A stretch of DNA of 64,000 nt. Source: JBGVSA01 sp049840475 (GTDB lineage: Bacteria > Pseudomonadota > Gammaproteobacteria > Burkholderiales > Rhodocyclaceae). Position 1 is the stretch's first letter. Every line of letters begins with the position of its first letter. Shown piece by piece: positions 27,730-36,787 of this stretch. Below the pieces are notes generated by a model, which saw nothing but the letters and a program-made list of their open reading frames with translations, was not told the DNA's origin and ran no database searches. The stretch lies in NCBI GenBank assembly GCA_049840475.1, contig JASGKX010000003.1, forward strand, positions 744,001-808,000. The letters run 5' to 3'. The position numbers and the translations under genes are program-made.

Positions 27730-28347
27730 ATGTTTCTTTCGGTTTTCGTACAGGGTCTGGCCCTGAGCTTCGGGCTCATCGTGGCGATTGGCGCGCAGAA
27801 TGCGTTCGTGCTGCGACAAGGTCTGCGACGAGAACATGTTGGCAGCATCGTGCTGTTCTGCGCGATGGCTGACGCCGTGTTGATCTCGGCCGGCGTAATG
27901 GGGATGGCGCAGGCGCTGGGCGATCGCCCCAGCCTCGCGCGTGGGTTGGCGCTCGTTGGTGCAGCGTTTCTGGCGTGGTACGGATGGCAAGCCCTATGCC
28001 GGGCGCGGCAATCGCATGAATTGCGTGCGGCACATGCGGGCACCAGCCTGAGCCGCGGCGCGGCAATCGCCCAGGCCGCCGCCTTCACGCTACTCAATCC
28101 GCATGTTTACCTGGACACGGTGCTGCTGGTTGGCAGCATCGGCGCTCAACACGCCGCCCCGCTGCGTGGGTGGTTCGTACTTGGCGCCACCACTGCAAGC
28201 ATCTGCTGGTTCACATTGCTCGGCTTCGGCGCCCGCTGGCTCGCCCCGCTCTTCGCGCGGCCGAAGGCCTGGCAGGTGCTCGACGCACTCATTGGACTGA
28301 CGATGTGGGTACTGGCGGGGATGCTGGTGGGGCGAGTGTTGGCGTGA
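27730..28347 (+). CDS. argO: LysE/ArgO-type basic amino acid exporter
   Basis: Membrane exporter of 205 residues with about six transmembrane helices. The start FVQGLALSFGLIVAIGAQNAFVL is diagnostic for the LysE/ArgO family, and AAAFTLLNPHVYLDTVLL carries the conserved NPHVYLDT motif. It exports arginine, lysine or toxic analogues such as canavanine in relatives. I chose ATG 27730 because it lines up with E. coli ArgO; a GTG at 27706 would add eight residues. Expression is expected to depend on the divergent ArgP. Confidence 0.92.
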   Translation: MFLSVFVQGLALSFGLIVAIGAQNAFVLRQGLRREHVGSIVLFCAMADAVLISAGVMGMAQALGDRPSLARGLALVGAAFLAWYGWQALCRARQSHELRAAHAGTSLSRGAAIAQAAAFTLLNPHVYLDTVLLVGSIGAQHAAPLRGWFVLGATTASICWFTLLGFGARWLAPLFARPKAWQVLDALIGLTMWVLAGMLVGRVLA

Positions 28348-28544
28348 GGCGCCACCAAGTGGCATTCAAAGCCACCAGAGCGTGCCCATCTATCCGTGTC
28401 ATGAACGCTTCAAGCAAGGCGGTGTCGCGCATGCGGCCACCACATAGTGCGCTGAACACCCGTGAATACGGGTGGCGCCGTTGGGCTCGCGCGTGGTAAG
28501 AACTATCTGTCGCTTGAACCATTTCCTACCAATCCGTACATCAC

Positions 28545-29177
28545 ATGCGCTCAACCTGTCGAACCCTGGCCGTCGCCTCTCTGCTTGCTTTCGGTATGCC
28601 CCTGTCGGCACATGCAGATGTCAATTTGGATATCGGACGGTGCGCAGCGGAGCCCAGCAGCGCAAAGCGCCTGGAATGCTTCGATTCACTGAGCCAGCGT
28701 ATGGGCTTGTCCTCGCCGAAAACGTCCAAAGCCACAGTCTCAAAATGGCGTGTGAGCAAGGAAACATCCCGCATTGACGACAGCATGAACGTCGTATTGA
28801 GCCTACGGGCAGAATCATCCATTACCGGCTGGCCACGCAAGAACCACACGCCGTCACTCATTTTGCGATGCAAGGAAAAGGAAACAGAGGCCTACATCGT
28901 TACGGGAATGTCGCCACAGGTCGAATACGGCACGGATGACGCGACGGTCACGCTGCGCTTCGATAAGGACAAGGCGACGAAAGTCCAGATGACGAAGTTG
29001 ACCGACGGCGAAGCGCTTTTCTTCGAGCCGAGCGTTGGCTTTATCAAGAGCATGCTCGACCATTCCACCCTTCTGTTCGAATTCACCCCTTTCAACTCCT
29101 CTCCGGCAATGACGTCTTTCGACTTGAGAGGCCTTGCAGAGGCAATCAAGCCCCTGCGGGAAACGTGCGGATGGTGA
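28545..29177 (+). CDS. Type VI secretion-associated TagO/VasI-like periplasmic protein
   Basis: 210 residues with a Sec signal peptide (cleavage near SAHA-D). The mature part has the TagO/VasI pattern: a Cys followed by RLECFDSL, then WRVSKETSRIDDSMNVVLSL, then LILRCKEKETEAYIV, with a paired Cys near the C-terminus. Family members are periplasmic or outer-membrane accessories of type VI secretion and type VI pili-like assembly. No other T6SS gene is visible in the window, so it is an orphan copy. Assignment rests on the motif pattern from memory. Confidence 0.65.
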   Translation: MRSTCRTLAVASLLAFGMPLSAHADVNLDIGRCAAEPSSAKRLECFDSLSQRMGLSSPKTSKATVSKWRVSKETSRIDDSMNVVLSLRAESSITGWPRKNHTPSLILRCKEKETEAYIVTGMSPQVEYGTDDATVTLRFDKDKATKVQMTKLTDGEALFFEPSVGFIKSMLDHSTLLFEFTPFNSSPAMTSFDLRGLAEAIKPLRETCGW

Positions 29178-29349
29178 GGCTGCAGAACGCGTAGAAGGTG
29201 GAGCGCGAATCGATCGCCCCGGGGCATTTCGCCCTAGAAATAAAGGCTTATCTTCGAGAGAGGGTTTCGCCTGAATGTCATTTCATCGACTACACGCAAC
29301 CGGAGTATTGCCGGATTGCTACGTACGCAACGCCAATGATCTGAGTTGG

Positions 29350-29379
29350 CCCGCCCACCTCGCGAACGAGGCAGGCGGG
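29350..29379 (-). terminator. GC-rich hairpin downstream of katG
   Basis: Inverted repeat CCCGCC..ACCTCG with a four-base loop and the complementary CGAGG..GGCGGG, interrupted by two mismatched positions, beginning 16 bases past the katG stop. It has no T-tract on either strand, so it may be a processing or Rho-assisted end rather than a strict intrinsic terminator. Confidence 0.35.
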
Positions 29380-29394
29380 GGTGCTACGAGGAAA

Positions 29395-31648
29395 TCAAAC
29401 GAGGTCGAAGCGGTCTAGGTTCATGACCTTGGTCCACGCAGCGACAAAGTCGTGGACGAACTTCCCTTCGCCATCTGAACTGCCATACACCTCGGCCAAC
29501 GCTCGCAGTTGCGAATTCGAGCCAAAGACGAGGTTAACGCGCGTGGCCGTCCATTTGACTGCACCGGTCTTGCGGTCGCGCCCTTCGAACTCTTCCTTCG
29601 TGTCGGAGGTGGCCTTCCACTCCGTGCCCATGTCGAGCAGATTGGTGAAGAAGTCGTTGCTCAACGTACCCGGCCGGTCGGTGAAGACGCCCTTCTTGGA
29701 TTGCTCGACGTTGGCGCCGAGTACGCGCATGCCGCCGACCAGCACGGTCATTTCGGGCGCGGTCAGCTTGAGCAGATGCGCCTTGTCGACGAGCAGGGTT
29801 TCGCCCGGGACGGCGAAGCGCTTCTTCTGATAGTTGCGGAAGCCGTCGGCCACGGGTTCAAGAACGGCGAAGGACTCCACGTCGGTCTGCTCTTGTGACG
29901 CGTCGGTGCGCCCCGGTGCGAATAGCACCGTTACGGAGTAACCAGCCGCCTTGGCAGCCTGTTCGACACCTACGCCCCCCGCCAGCACGATGAGATCCGC
30001 GAGAGAGACCTTCTTGCCGCCAGATTGCGCGCCATTGAATTCCGCCTGAATACCTTCCAGCGTCTTGAGCACCTTGGCCAGTTGGTCGGGTTCATTGACG
30101 GCCCATTCCTTTTGCGGCGCAAGACGGATGCGCGCGCCGTTGGCACCGCCGCGCATATCCGAACCACGGAAGGTGGAAGCCGACGCCCACGCGGTGGAGA
30201 CCAGTTGCGACACGCTCAGGCCAGAAGACGCAATCTTGCCCTTGAGCGCGGCGATGTCCTGGTCATCGACGATCGGATGATCGACCTTGGGAACGGGGTC
30301 TTGCCAGATTAGGTCTTCGGCGGGAACTTCCGGCCCGAGGTAGCGCGCCTTCGGCCCCATGTCGCGGTGGGTGAGCTTGAACCAGGCGCGCGCAAATGCG
30401 TCCGCAAATTCCTCCGGATGAGCCATGAAGCGACGCGAAATCTTCTCGTACGCCGGATCAAAACGCATCGACAGATCCGTCGTCAGCATGGTCGGCACGA
30501 TCTTCTTGGACGAATCGTGCGCGTGCGGAATGGTCGCCTCGGCTCCCTTGGCCACCCATTGATGCGCGCCGGCCGGGCTCTTGGTGAGTTCCCATTCGTA
30601 GCCAAACAGGTGCCAGAAGTAGTCGTTGCTGAACTTGGTCGGCGTGCGCGTCCAGGTGACTTCGAGCCCGCTCGTGATGGTGTCCGCGCCTTTGCCGGTG
30701 CCAAACGTGTTCTGCCAGCCGAAGCCCTGCGCTTCAATGGCGGCCGCCTCGGGCTCCGGGCCCACGTTGCTTGCCGGACCAGCGCCGTGAGTCTTGCCGA
30801 AGCTGTGCCCACCGGCGATCAGGGCGACGGTTTCTTCATCGTTCATCGCCATGCGGCCAAAGGTATCGCGGATGTCCTTGGCGGCTGCAACGGGGTCGGG
30901 GTTGCCGTCAGGGCCTTCCGGGTTGACATAGATGAGGCCCATCTGCACGGCGGCCAGCGGGTTCTCAAGGTTGCGGCTATGGACGTCTCCGTCGGCCTTG
31001 TCGTCGGATACCAGCACGCCACCAAGCTTGTCGACGCCTTCAGAGCCGTGGGCGTAACGAACGTCGCCGCCCAGCCATGTGGTTTCACGCCCCCAGTAGA
31101 ACGTCCTGGTCAGGCTCCCAGGTGTCTTTGCGGCCGCCGCCAAAACCGAAGGTTTTGAAGCCCATGGTTTCGAGCGCGACGTTGCCGGTCAGTACGATCA
31201 GGTCGGCCCACGAAATCTTGCGCCCGTACTTTTGCTTGACCGGCCAGATCAAGCGACGAGCCTTGTCGAGGCTGACGTTGTCCGGCCAACTGTTGAGCGG
31301 AGCGAATCGTTGTTGTCCACGCCCTGCTCCGCCACGACCATCGCCGATGCGATAGGTGCCGGCAGCGTGCCACGCCATGCGAATGAACAGCCCGCCGTAG
31401 TGGCCAAAGTCAGCCGGCCACCAGTCCTGCGAGTTGGTCATGACAGCGGCCAGGTCTTTCTTGACCTCTGCCAGATCGAGGCTGTTGAACTCCTTGATGT
31501 AGTCGAAATCCTCGCCCATCGGATCGGACTTGGATGAGTGTTGGTGCAACAGGTCCAGCCGTAACTGGTTGGGCCACCAGTCGCGATTCGTGGTGCCGGT
31601 CATCGCGGCATGGCTGAACGGGCACTTGGCTTCGGTCTTTTCGCTCAT
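29395..31648 (-). pseudogene. katG: Catalase-peroxidase KatG, frameshifted near 31100
   Basis: Bifunctional haem catalase-peroxidase. The N-terminal piece (ATG 31648, AGGAAG upstream) has KCPFSH, the distal-site RMAWHAAGTYR with catalytic Arg-Trp-His, and ends abnormally after WEPDQDV. The second frame resumes with YWGRETTWLGGD and includes LIYVNPEGPDG (the Tyr of the Met-Tyr-Trp adduct), the proximal-site ALIAGGHSFGKTHGAG and the C-terminal pseudo-catalytic domain. One surplus A (plus strand) at 31100-31101, GTAGAACGTCC for an expected GTAGACGTCC, explains the break. Restored, the protein is 750 residues, full length. Either a sequencing indel or a recent knock-out. Confidence 0.93.
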
Positions 31649-32242
31649 TTTTGCAGGCTTCCTATCTCGGTAGCGTGAAGAAAAGAGGCTCCTTAAAAGC
31701 AAGTCCTCCAACAACTGGCAAGGCCGGCGCGCGTACTCGATGACGGCGCGGCCCTGCATTCCGCAGGGCACTCTTGCTGACAGAAAATGTGGGCACGGAG
31801 GCTGCCACCGTCCGGAGAGCCGTCACGTCTGGTATGTCGTGATCAGGATCGACGACGGACTTGACGCGATCCCGGCCCGGAGTACCCGCAAAGCGGATGT
31901 CCTACATAAACATAGATGCCGCTACTGGATATATCAGATTGCACATGGCAATCCACTGTATTCAGTCATTCAATCGGCTTTTTGCTGGCGGCTGGATTAG
32001 GCCGTCTGCCCATAGGAATCCGCATACGCGCTGCACGACCGCGCGACGCGAGCCGCGTGTTTGTGCGGCACAGCAGCAAATATTGAACGATTCACGATGA
32101 AATGCGTGCGGATGCGCACGCTGTTGAGTGCCGCGACTTTGGCGGATGCCTGTCAGGGCGCCACGACAAGCATCCGAGGGCAGGCATTTGGTTCTAAACG
32201 AACATGACCGCGGCATTGCGCACCGCAGCGACTCTGGCAGCC
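31649..32242. other. Intergenic region upstream of katG
   Basis: About 590 bases between the katG start and the end of the MFS gene. The stretch near 31895-31990 is distinctly AT-richer than its surroundings. Only the AAGGAAG-like ribosome-binding site next to 31648 is clear. I found no RNA gene, repeat or family-like reading frame; an OxyR site is expected for katG but I cannot point to one. Confidence 0.4.
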
Positions 32243-33406
32243 TTAATCTTTGGTTGCGCTGGCTGCCCGGTGCGCCTGCCAGCTCGCCGAGCCCATCACG
32301 CAGCCGATCAGCAAAAACACCGGTGCGGCGCTGAGCATGCTGGCGATGATGCCGAACAGCCATGGGCCACCAAGGCCCGAGATGCCGCCGATCATCGACC
32401 GCAGCCCGACGCCCTGCCCGGCTTTCTCCGGCGGCATGCTGTGATAGATAAGGTTGAGAATGTTGGGCTGACCGACGCCAGCGGAGAGGCCATACACGAA
32501 GCCCAGCGCCGCATGCAGGAACACGCTTTGCGCGATGGGCAGCACGAGGAAGACCGTGGCCGTCACGGCGCAGGCCACCGACAGCATGCGCCACTCGGGC
32601 AAGCGGCGCGACAACCACGGCAACGCCGCGCGAGTGACCAGCGTGCCGCATGCGAAGGTCGACAGCACGATGCCGACTTGCGACGCGGTGTAGCCGCGCT
32701 CATGCCCGAGCACGGGCGCCATGAAGCTGAATCCATCCCACGCCAGCGACAGCGCCAGCGCGATCAGATAGATACGCAGCAATGCCGGCGTGCTGGCGAC
32801 TTCGCCAAGCACGGCCGCAACGCTGGCGTGCTTCTTGGCGCGTTCGCCGCCTTCGTAAAGCTCGATGCGTCTGGACAGCACGAAGCCGATGCCGACTGTC
32901 ACCGCCATGAACGCAAACACCGCGCGATACCCCGCGTGGTCGATCAGGGCGCCGGCAATGCTGGGGCCAAACACAGCCGAGATGGACGTGCCGATCTGCA
33001 ACCACGCAAGCATGCCCACGCGTTCCGAACTATGCTGCACCGGCATGAACGACACGGCCACGTTGGCCGCCAGAAGGTAACTGGAAAAACCAAAGCCCCC
33101 GAACATCGCCGAGATCAGTACCGTCGGCAGATTTGGCCACATCGCCGGCAGCGCCAGGCCACACATCATGACAACAAGGCTGGTGTTCATCACGCGGCGC
33201 GGCCCCGCGCGATCGACCCAACGGCCGATGTGGATGGAAGCCAGCGCCGGCAGCAGGCTGTACATGCCGTAAGCCAGGCCTGCCATGAAGTTGGAATCGT
33301 TGTGCTGGAGCGCGAACAACGACGCAGACACGCGCCCGCCCGACATGGTGACGTGGGCCATGAGCGACATGGCGAGGAGCGCGAAGATGGGAGGCAGGCG
33401 GCGCAT
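32243..33406 (-). CDS. Major facilitator superfamily transporter
   Basis: 387-residue inner-membrane carrier with about twelve hydrophobic helices. The first helix is MRRLPPIFALLAMSLMAHVTMSGGRV; the loop between helices 2 and 3 has GRWVDRAGPRRVM, the MFS motif A type of charged loop. Conserved WLQIGTSISAVFGPSIAG marks helix 5. ATG 33406 is chosen because the upstream TTG (33427) adds nothing typical. The gene is separated from the alginate lyase by a terminator, so it is probably a separate unit. Substrate unknown. Confidence 0.9.
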   Translation of the reverse strand: MRRLPPIFALLAMSLMAHVTMSGGRVSASLFALQHNDSNFMAGLAYGMYSLLPALASIHIGRWVDRAGPRRVMNTSLVVMMCGLALPAMWPNLPTVLISAMFGGFGFSSYLLAANVAVSFMPVQHSSERVGMLAWLQIGTSISAVFGPSIAGALIDHAGYRAVFAFMAVTVGIGFVLSRRIELYEGGERAKKHASVAAVLGEVASTPALLRIYLIALALSLAWDGFSFMAPVLGHERGYTASQVGIVLSTFACGTLVTRAALPWLSRRLPEWRMLSVACAVTATVFLVLPIAQSVFLHAALGFVYGLSAGVGQPNILNLIYHSMPPEKAGQGVGLRSMIGGISGLGGPWLFGIIASMLSAAPVFLLIGCVMGSASWQAHRAASATKD

Positions 33407-33522
33407 GGGGTACGGCTTCGACAGCAAGGTGATACGGGAAAACCCGCAAGAATACTACGTTTGCCAGACCGATCCGCGGGGCTGGCCTGCATGCAATCGC
33501 TGTGCGGGGCGAAACGCTGTGC

Positions 33523-33548
33523 AAAAAAGGGCTCGCCGCAGCGAGCCC
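33523..33548 (-). terminator. Rho-independent terminator of the alginate lyase gene
   Basis: On the minus strand: stem GGGCTCGC / GCGAGCCC with a four-base loop, followed by six T. It begins nine bases after the lyase stop codon. Confidence 0.9.
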
Positions 33549-33556
33549 CGTTTCGA

Positions 33557-35416
33557 TCAGCTCGAGTGCTTTACGTCGAGCTTGTACAACTTGACCAGCG
33601 CGCTGGTGTCCGACCCGTCAGCCTGGCGGTCCTGCAAGTAATTGCCCGCCTTGAAATAGAACTTCAGGTCTTTCCAGCCGGCGTCCTTGGCGACGAAATC
33701 GACGGTCTTGGTCTGCCCGTTGACCGTCATCGACAACACACCGTCCACCACTTTGATCTGCGCATCGTACGGCTTGCCCAGTTCGATGCCTTCGAACACG
33801 TAGTGCGTGTCCTTGCCGCCAGCGGCCGAGTTCTTCACAAGAAAATCCAGCGTGTTCTTGTAGAACTGCCCCTTGACCAGCGGCGGCGCATTCGAGCCAT
33901 CGGGCATGACGGCATGAATCTGCATGACAATGGTCTTGCCACTGGGCGACACGTGCATCACCGCTCCGCGCAGATTCATTTCGTGGGTGCCTTGCCAGCC
34001 CCAATTCACCGCGTGGTTGTCGGGATCGAGCATTTCGCGCAGCTCGCTGCGCGGGTACTTCGTGTTGGCCGTCGTCTTGAAACCGCTGGCCGGACACCAG
34101 AAGGCAAGCGAGCCATCCTTGTCGACGTAGAAGTACTTGTCCTGATAACCCTTGAGCAGATCACGCGTGGCGACATCGATCGGGTTGACCGGAATCTGCA
34201 GCTTCCACTTCGACAGGTCGATCGACGAATGCGCCGCTGCCGGGGCGGACACCGGCGCCTGCGCTGCCGCGCCTTGCGGTTTGTACGCCAACAAAGTGCC
34301 CGAACCACCGGTACGCGGATCGAAGATCGGCACCGTCATGAAGCCCAGCTCATCGGCAAAACCAAAGCGCGCGCGCTGGTATTCGATCCAGTTCAGGTCG
34401 CCCCGCCCCGGCTTGAAGGCACGCGTATCCTGCGGCTCGGAAGCGTACTTCTTGATGAGGTCCGGGTTCTTCACCGCAGCAAAGACAAACTTGCGCGCTG
34501 AGTGAATATCGCGACCGTTCTCTTTGTACGCGTACAGATCGATACCCTGACGTGATGCCGTTTCGGCAATCATCGTCAGCGGCAGCATGGCGTAGTTCTG
34601 ATAGTGCAAGGACTGTTCGTGACGCGTCATTTCATGCACGAAGCTGCCGTCTTCATTGATCAGCCCCATCGCCTGCACATAACGGCCCAGCCCCCAACGG
34701 AAGAGTTCATCGTCCTTGCTGATCACGCCGATGATGGTCGCTTCCTGACCGCGCCAATACGAGTGATTGTTGCAGCAACTCGTGTCGCCCCCCGGAAAGC
34801 TCGTCTGATGGCGCGCCACACGGTTGAGCCACTTCACCACACGCTCGCGCTGGGCTGTGTTGACGTTCGGCTCGGCCATCATCGTCGACAGGGCAAAGGC
34901 GGCGGTCGCCGCCGACCATTCGACTTGGTACCACGACTGCGACTTGGGGTCGTAGTTGAGCAACGCGTCGGCCTTGGCCCACTTGTCCAGCATGTTCAGC
35001 AGACAAGTGGCGTACACCGGCTTGCCCGTCGCAACGTAGAGATTTCCAAGCGTGGCGGAAATTTTCTCGAAATCACGATAAAGCGTCACCACCGGTTCGT
35101 AGTCCGGATTCACCGGGCCGTGATTGCCGGAAAGATAACGGCGCGGAATGACCATCTCGCCTTGCTGCGGGTTAGGCGTTGCCTCGGTCGTGCAGTCGTA
35201 CTCCTTGGGCAGCGCTGCCTTGAGGCGGTCATCGAGCTGCCCGCTCTGCAAGAAGGTACGACGCGCCTTGACGTTGACATACGAGGCCGTGGGGTCTTTC
35301 ACGACGGCCTGGTCGAAGGGGTGTGCCTGCAGGCTGCCCGCGAAGGCACAACCTGCGAACGCAAGCGCGGCGACGGCCAGACGACGGCCATGCCCCGGGA
35401 ACGGGATGTCAAACAT
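33557..35416 (-). CDS. aly: Bifunctional alginate lyase, PL5-PL7 fusion (A1-I type)
   Basis: Secreted depolymerase of 619 residues. Signal peptide to about residue 31 (SLQA-HPFDQ). The PL5 mannuronate-lyase domain (about 32-385) carries CCNNHSYWRGQEA with the catalytic Asn-His pair and LHYQNYAMLPL with the catalytic Tyr. After a linker rich in Ala and Pro comes a PL7 domain (about 400-619) with YPRSELREM, QIHAV and YFKAGNY. It matches the Sphingomonas sp. A1 A1-I precursor, which is cut into PL5 (A1-III) and PL7 (A1-II) enzymes. ATG 35416 follows GGAG. N48 and N186 are, from memory, Asp in A1-III, and both codons fall in altered GTCGAC sites. The gene lies behind algO on the same strand. Confidence 0.95.
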   Translation of the reverse strand: MFDIPFPGHGRRLAVAALAFAGCAFAGSLQAHPFDQAVVKDPTASYVNVKARRTFLQSGQLDDRLKAALPKEYDCTTEATPNPQQGEMVIPRRYLSGNHGPVNPDYEPVVTLYRDFEKISATLGNLYVATGKPVYATCLLNMLDKWAKADALLNYDPKSQSWYQVEWSAATAAFALSTMMAEPNVNTAQRERVVKWLNRVARHQTSFPGGDTSCCNNHSYWRGQEATIIGVISKDDELFRWGLGRYVQAMGLINEDGSFVHEMTRHEQSLHYQNYAMLPLTMIAETASRQGIDLYAYKENGRDIHSARKFVFAAVKNPDLIKKYASEPQDTRAFKPGRGDLNWIEYQRARFGFADELGFMTVPIFDPRTGGSGTLLAYKPQGAAAQAPVSAPAAAHSSIDLSKWKLQIPVNPIDVATRDLLKGYQDKYFYVDKDGSLAFWCPASGFKTTANTKYPRSELREMLDPDNHAVNWGWQGTHEMNLRGAVMHVSPSGKTIVMQIHAVMPDGSNAPPLVKGQFYKNTLDFLVKNSAAGGKDTHYVFEGIELGKPYDAQIKVVDGVLSMTVNGQTKTVDFVAKDAGWKDLKFYFKAGNYLQDRQADGSDTSALVKLYKLDVKHSS

Positions 35417-35467
35417 CGAACTGTCTCCAGATTTTTCGCGCGCAGCCCCCACGCGCGTCGTTGCAAG

Positions 35468-35484
35468 GCATGCCAAAGGCATGC
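35468..35484. promoter_or_regulatory. Perfect inverted repeat GCATGCC-AAA-GGCATGC
   Basis: Seven-base arms with a three-base spacer between the algO stop and the lyase start, about 50 bases upstream of ATG 35416. It could be an operator for the lyase promoter or a weak hairpin at the end of algO. There is no T-tract. It does not resemble the TAAGCGCTTA palindrome before algS. Confidence 0.4.
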
Positions 35485-35523
35485 ATTCGGATAGAGCATT
35501 CGGGGCTGGGTGAGAGCGACACG

Positions 35524-36585
35524 TCAGACTGGGCGCGTACTATCGCGGATGGTCAGACGTGCGCCGACTTCGATGCGTAGCGTCGGGCCTTCGACAGATT
35601 CGAGACGCGACAGCAACCGCTCGACAGCAATGCGGCCAAGTGCGCGCCGATCGACACCGACCGAAGTCAGCGCCGGCCGGCACAACTGTGCCAGCGGCAG
35701 GTCGTCGAAGCTGGCCACCGAGTAATCGCCCGGCACGGTCTTGCCCGAGCGCAGGATGCCCTGCACGACGCCGAAAGCCGTGTAGTCGGACACGCAGAAC
35801 AACGCGGTGGCGTTGAGCGTGCCGTTGGCGATGCGTTCGGCGACGACACTGGCTGCCTGCTCGGCCGAAAAGTGCCCGCTACTGATGTCGATGACATTGC
35901 GCTCAAAAGAAAACGGCAGACCGGCTTCTTCCAGCGCCTCGCGGAAGCCGTCCAGCCGACGACGGATCAACGGCCGGTACAGGTGCGTGACGTGAACGAT
36001 GTCGCGGTGCCCTTGTTCGATCAGATATCGCGTGGCGATACGGCTGCCGTCGCGGAATGCTGGCATCACGCTGTCGAACTGACAGTTGGGATCGTTGCCG
36101 TTGACCATCACCACCGGCACACCCAGAGCGCGCACCACCTCAAGCATCGGCGGCATATCCACGCCAACCAGAATCACCCCCTCGGCTGCGCCGCTGCGGA
36201 TCTGGTCCCAGAATTTTTCCATGTCGTTCTGGTGGTCGCGATCAAGCAAAACCGTGTCGATCTCGATTCCGGCCCGCTCACACTCTGCCAAAACGCTCTG
36301 AATCACCTCTGCATGGAAATAATTTCCGTCATAGGTCAGAAACTGATAATTCGTGATCAGTTTGATGCGATATGCACCGCGCTCCACCGCGGCAGGGCGT
36401 AGCTCTGCGATATGGAAACCAATTTCCTGAGCGGCCTGCATCACGCGCCCACGCAGCTCCGCGCTGATGCCCGGACCACCGTTGATGACTTTGGACACCG
36501 TGCTTGGCGAGACCCCCGCTCGCTTGGCAACGTCGGACTGACGCGGTTTCTCGCGCCCAGCCTTGTAATCTGCCAGTGCCTCCAT
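35524..36585 (-). CDS. algO: LacI-family repressor of the alginate locus (AlgO)
   Basis: 353-residue LacI/GalR regulator. The N-terminal HTH is SDVAKRAGVSPSTVSKVINGG, followed by the hinge and a sugar-binding-protein-like effector domain (VPVVMVNGNDPNC, CVSDYTAFGVVQGILRSG, VASFDDLPLAQL). In Sphingomonas sp. A1 the LacI protein AlgO represses the alginate import and lyase genes and is released by alginate disaccharides (established there, from memory). Divergent from algS with 202 bases between, and upstream of the lyase. ATG 36585 is preceded by GGAGGAAG; the frame extends to 36657 without family-like sequence. Confidence 0.9.
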   Translation of the reverse strand: MEALADYKAGREKPRQSDVAKRAGVSPSTVSKVINGGPGISAELRGRVMQAAQEIGFHIAELRPAAVERGAYRIKLITNYQFLTYDGNYFHAEVIQSVLAECERAGIEIDTVLLDRDHQNDMEKFWDQIRSGAAEGVILVGVDMPPMLEVVRALGVPVVMVNGNDPNCQFDSVMPAFRDGSRIATRYLIEQGHRDIVHVTHLYRPLIRRRLDGFREALEEAGLPFSFERNVIDISSGHFSAEQAASVVAERIANGTLNATALFCVSDYTAFGVVQGILRSGKTVPGDYSVASFDDLPLAQLCRPALTSVGVDRRALGRIAVERLLSRLESVEGPTLRIEVGARLTIRDSTRPV

Positions 36586-36730
36586 TGGACTTCCTCCGGC
36601 CTTCCTGCGTCGATTTAGTTGTGAGTGCGATTCTAGTTTCCAGAATCTTTCTGGCAACTGCGGGTTTTCCGCAAGTGTGGAAATTTCTCGAATGTCGAAT
36701 CATTCGCCGCAACAGCAAAAACGATTTAGG

Positions 36731-36740
36731 TAAGCGCTTA
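36731..36740. promoter_or_regulatory. Palindrome TAAGCGCTTA, probable AlgO operator
   Basis: Perfect ten-base palindrome with a central CG, the classic shape of LacI-family operators, in the algO-algS intergenic region 47 bases before the algS start. An adjacent inverted repeat CGAATG-N6-CATTCG lies at 36689-36706 and could be a second site. Binding by AlgO is inferred. Confidence 0.65.
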
Positions 36741-36787
36741 ATAAATCGAACTAGAACGGCTGCTTGAACGGGCCAAGGAGGAGCAAA

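Noticed and set aside
30931..30936. GTTGAC in katG as an altered site
   Set aside because: The encoded Asn (LIYVNPEGP) is the normal conserved KatG residue.
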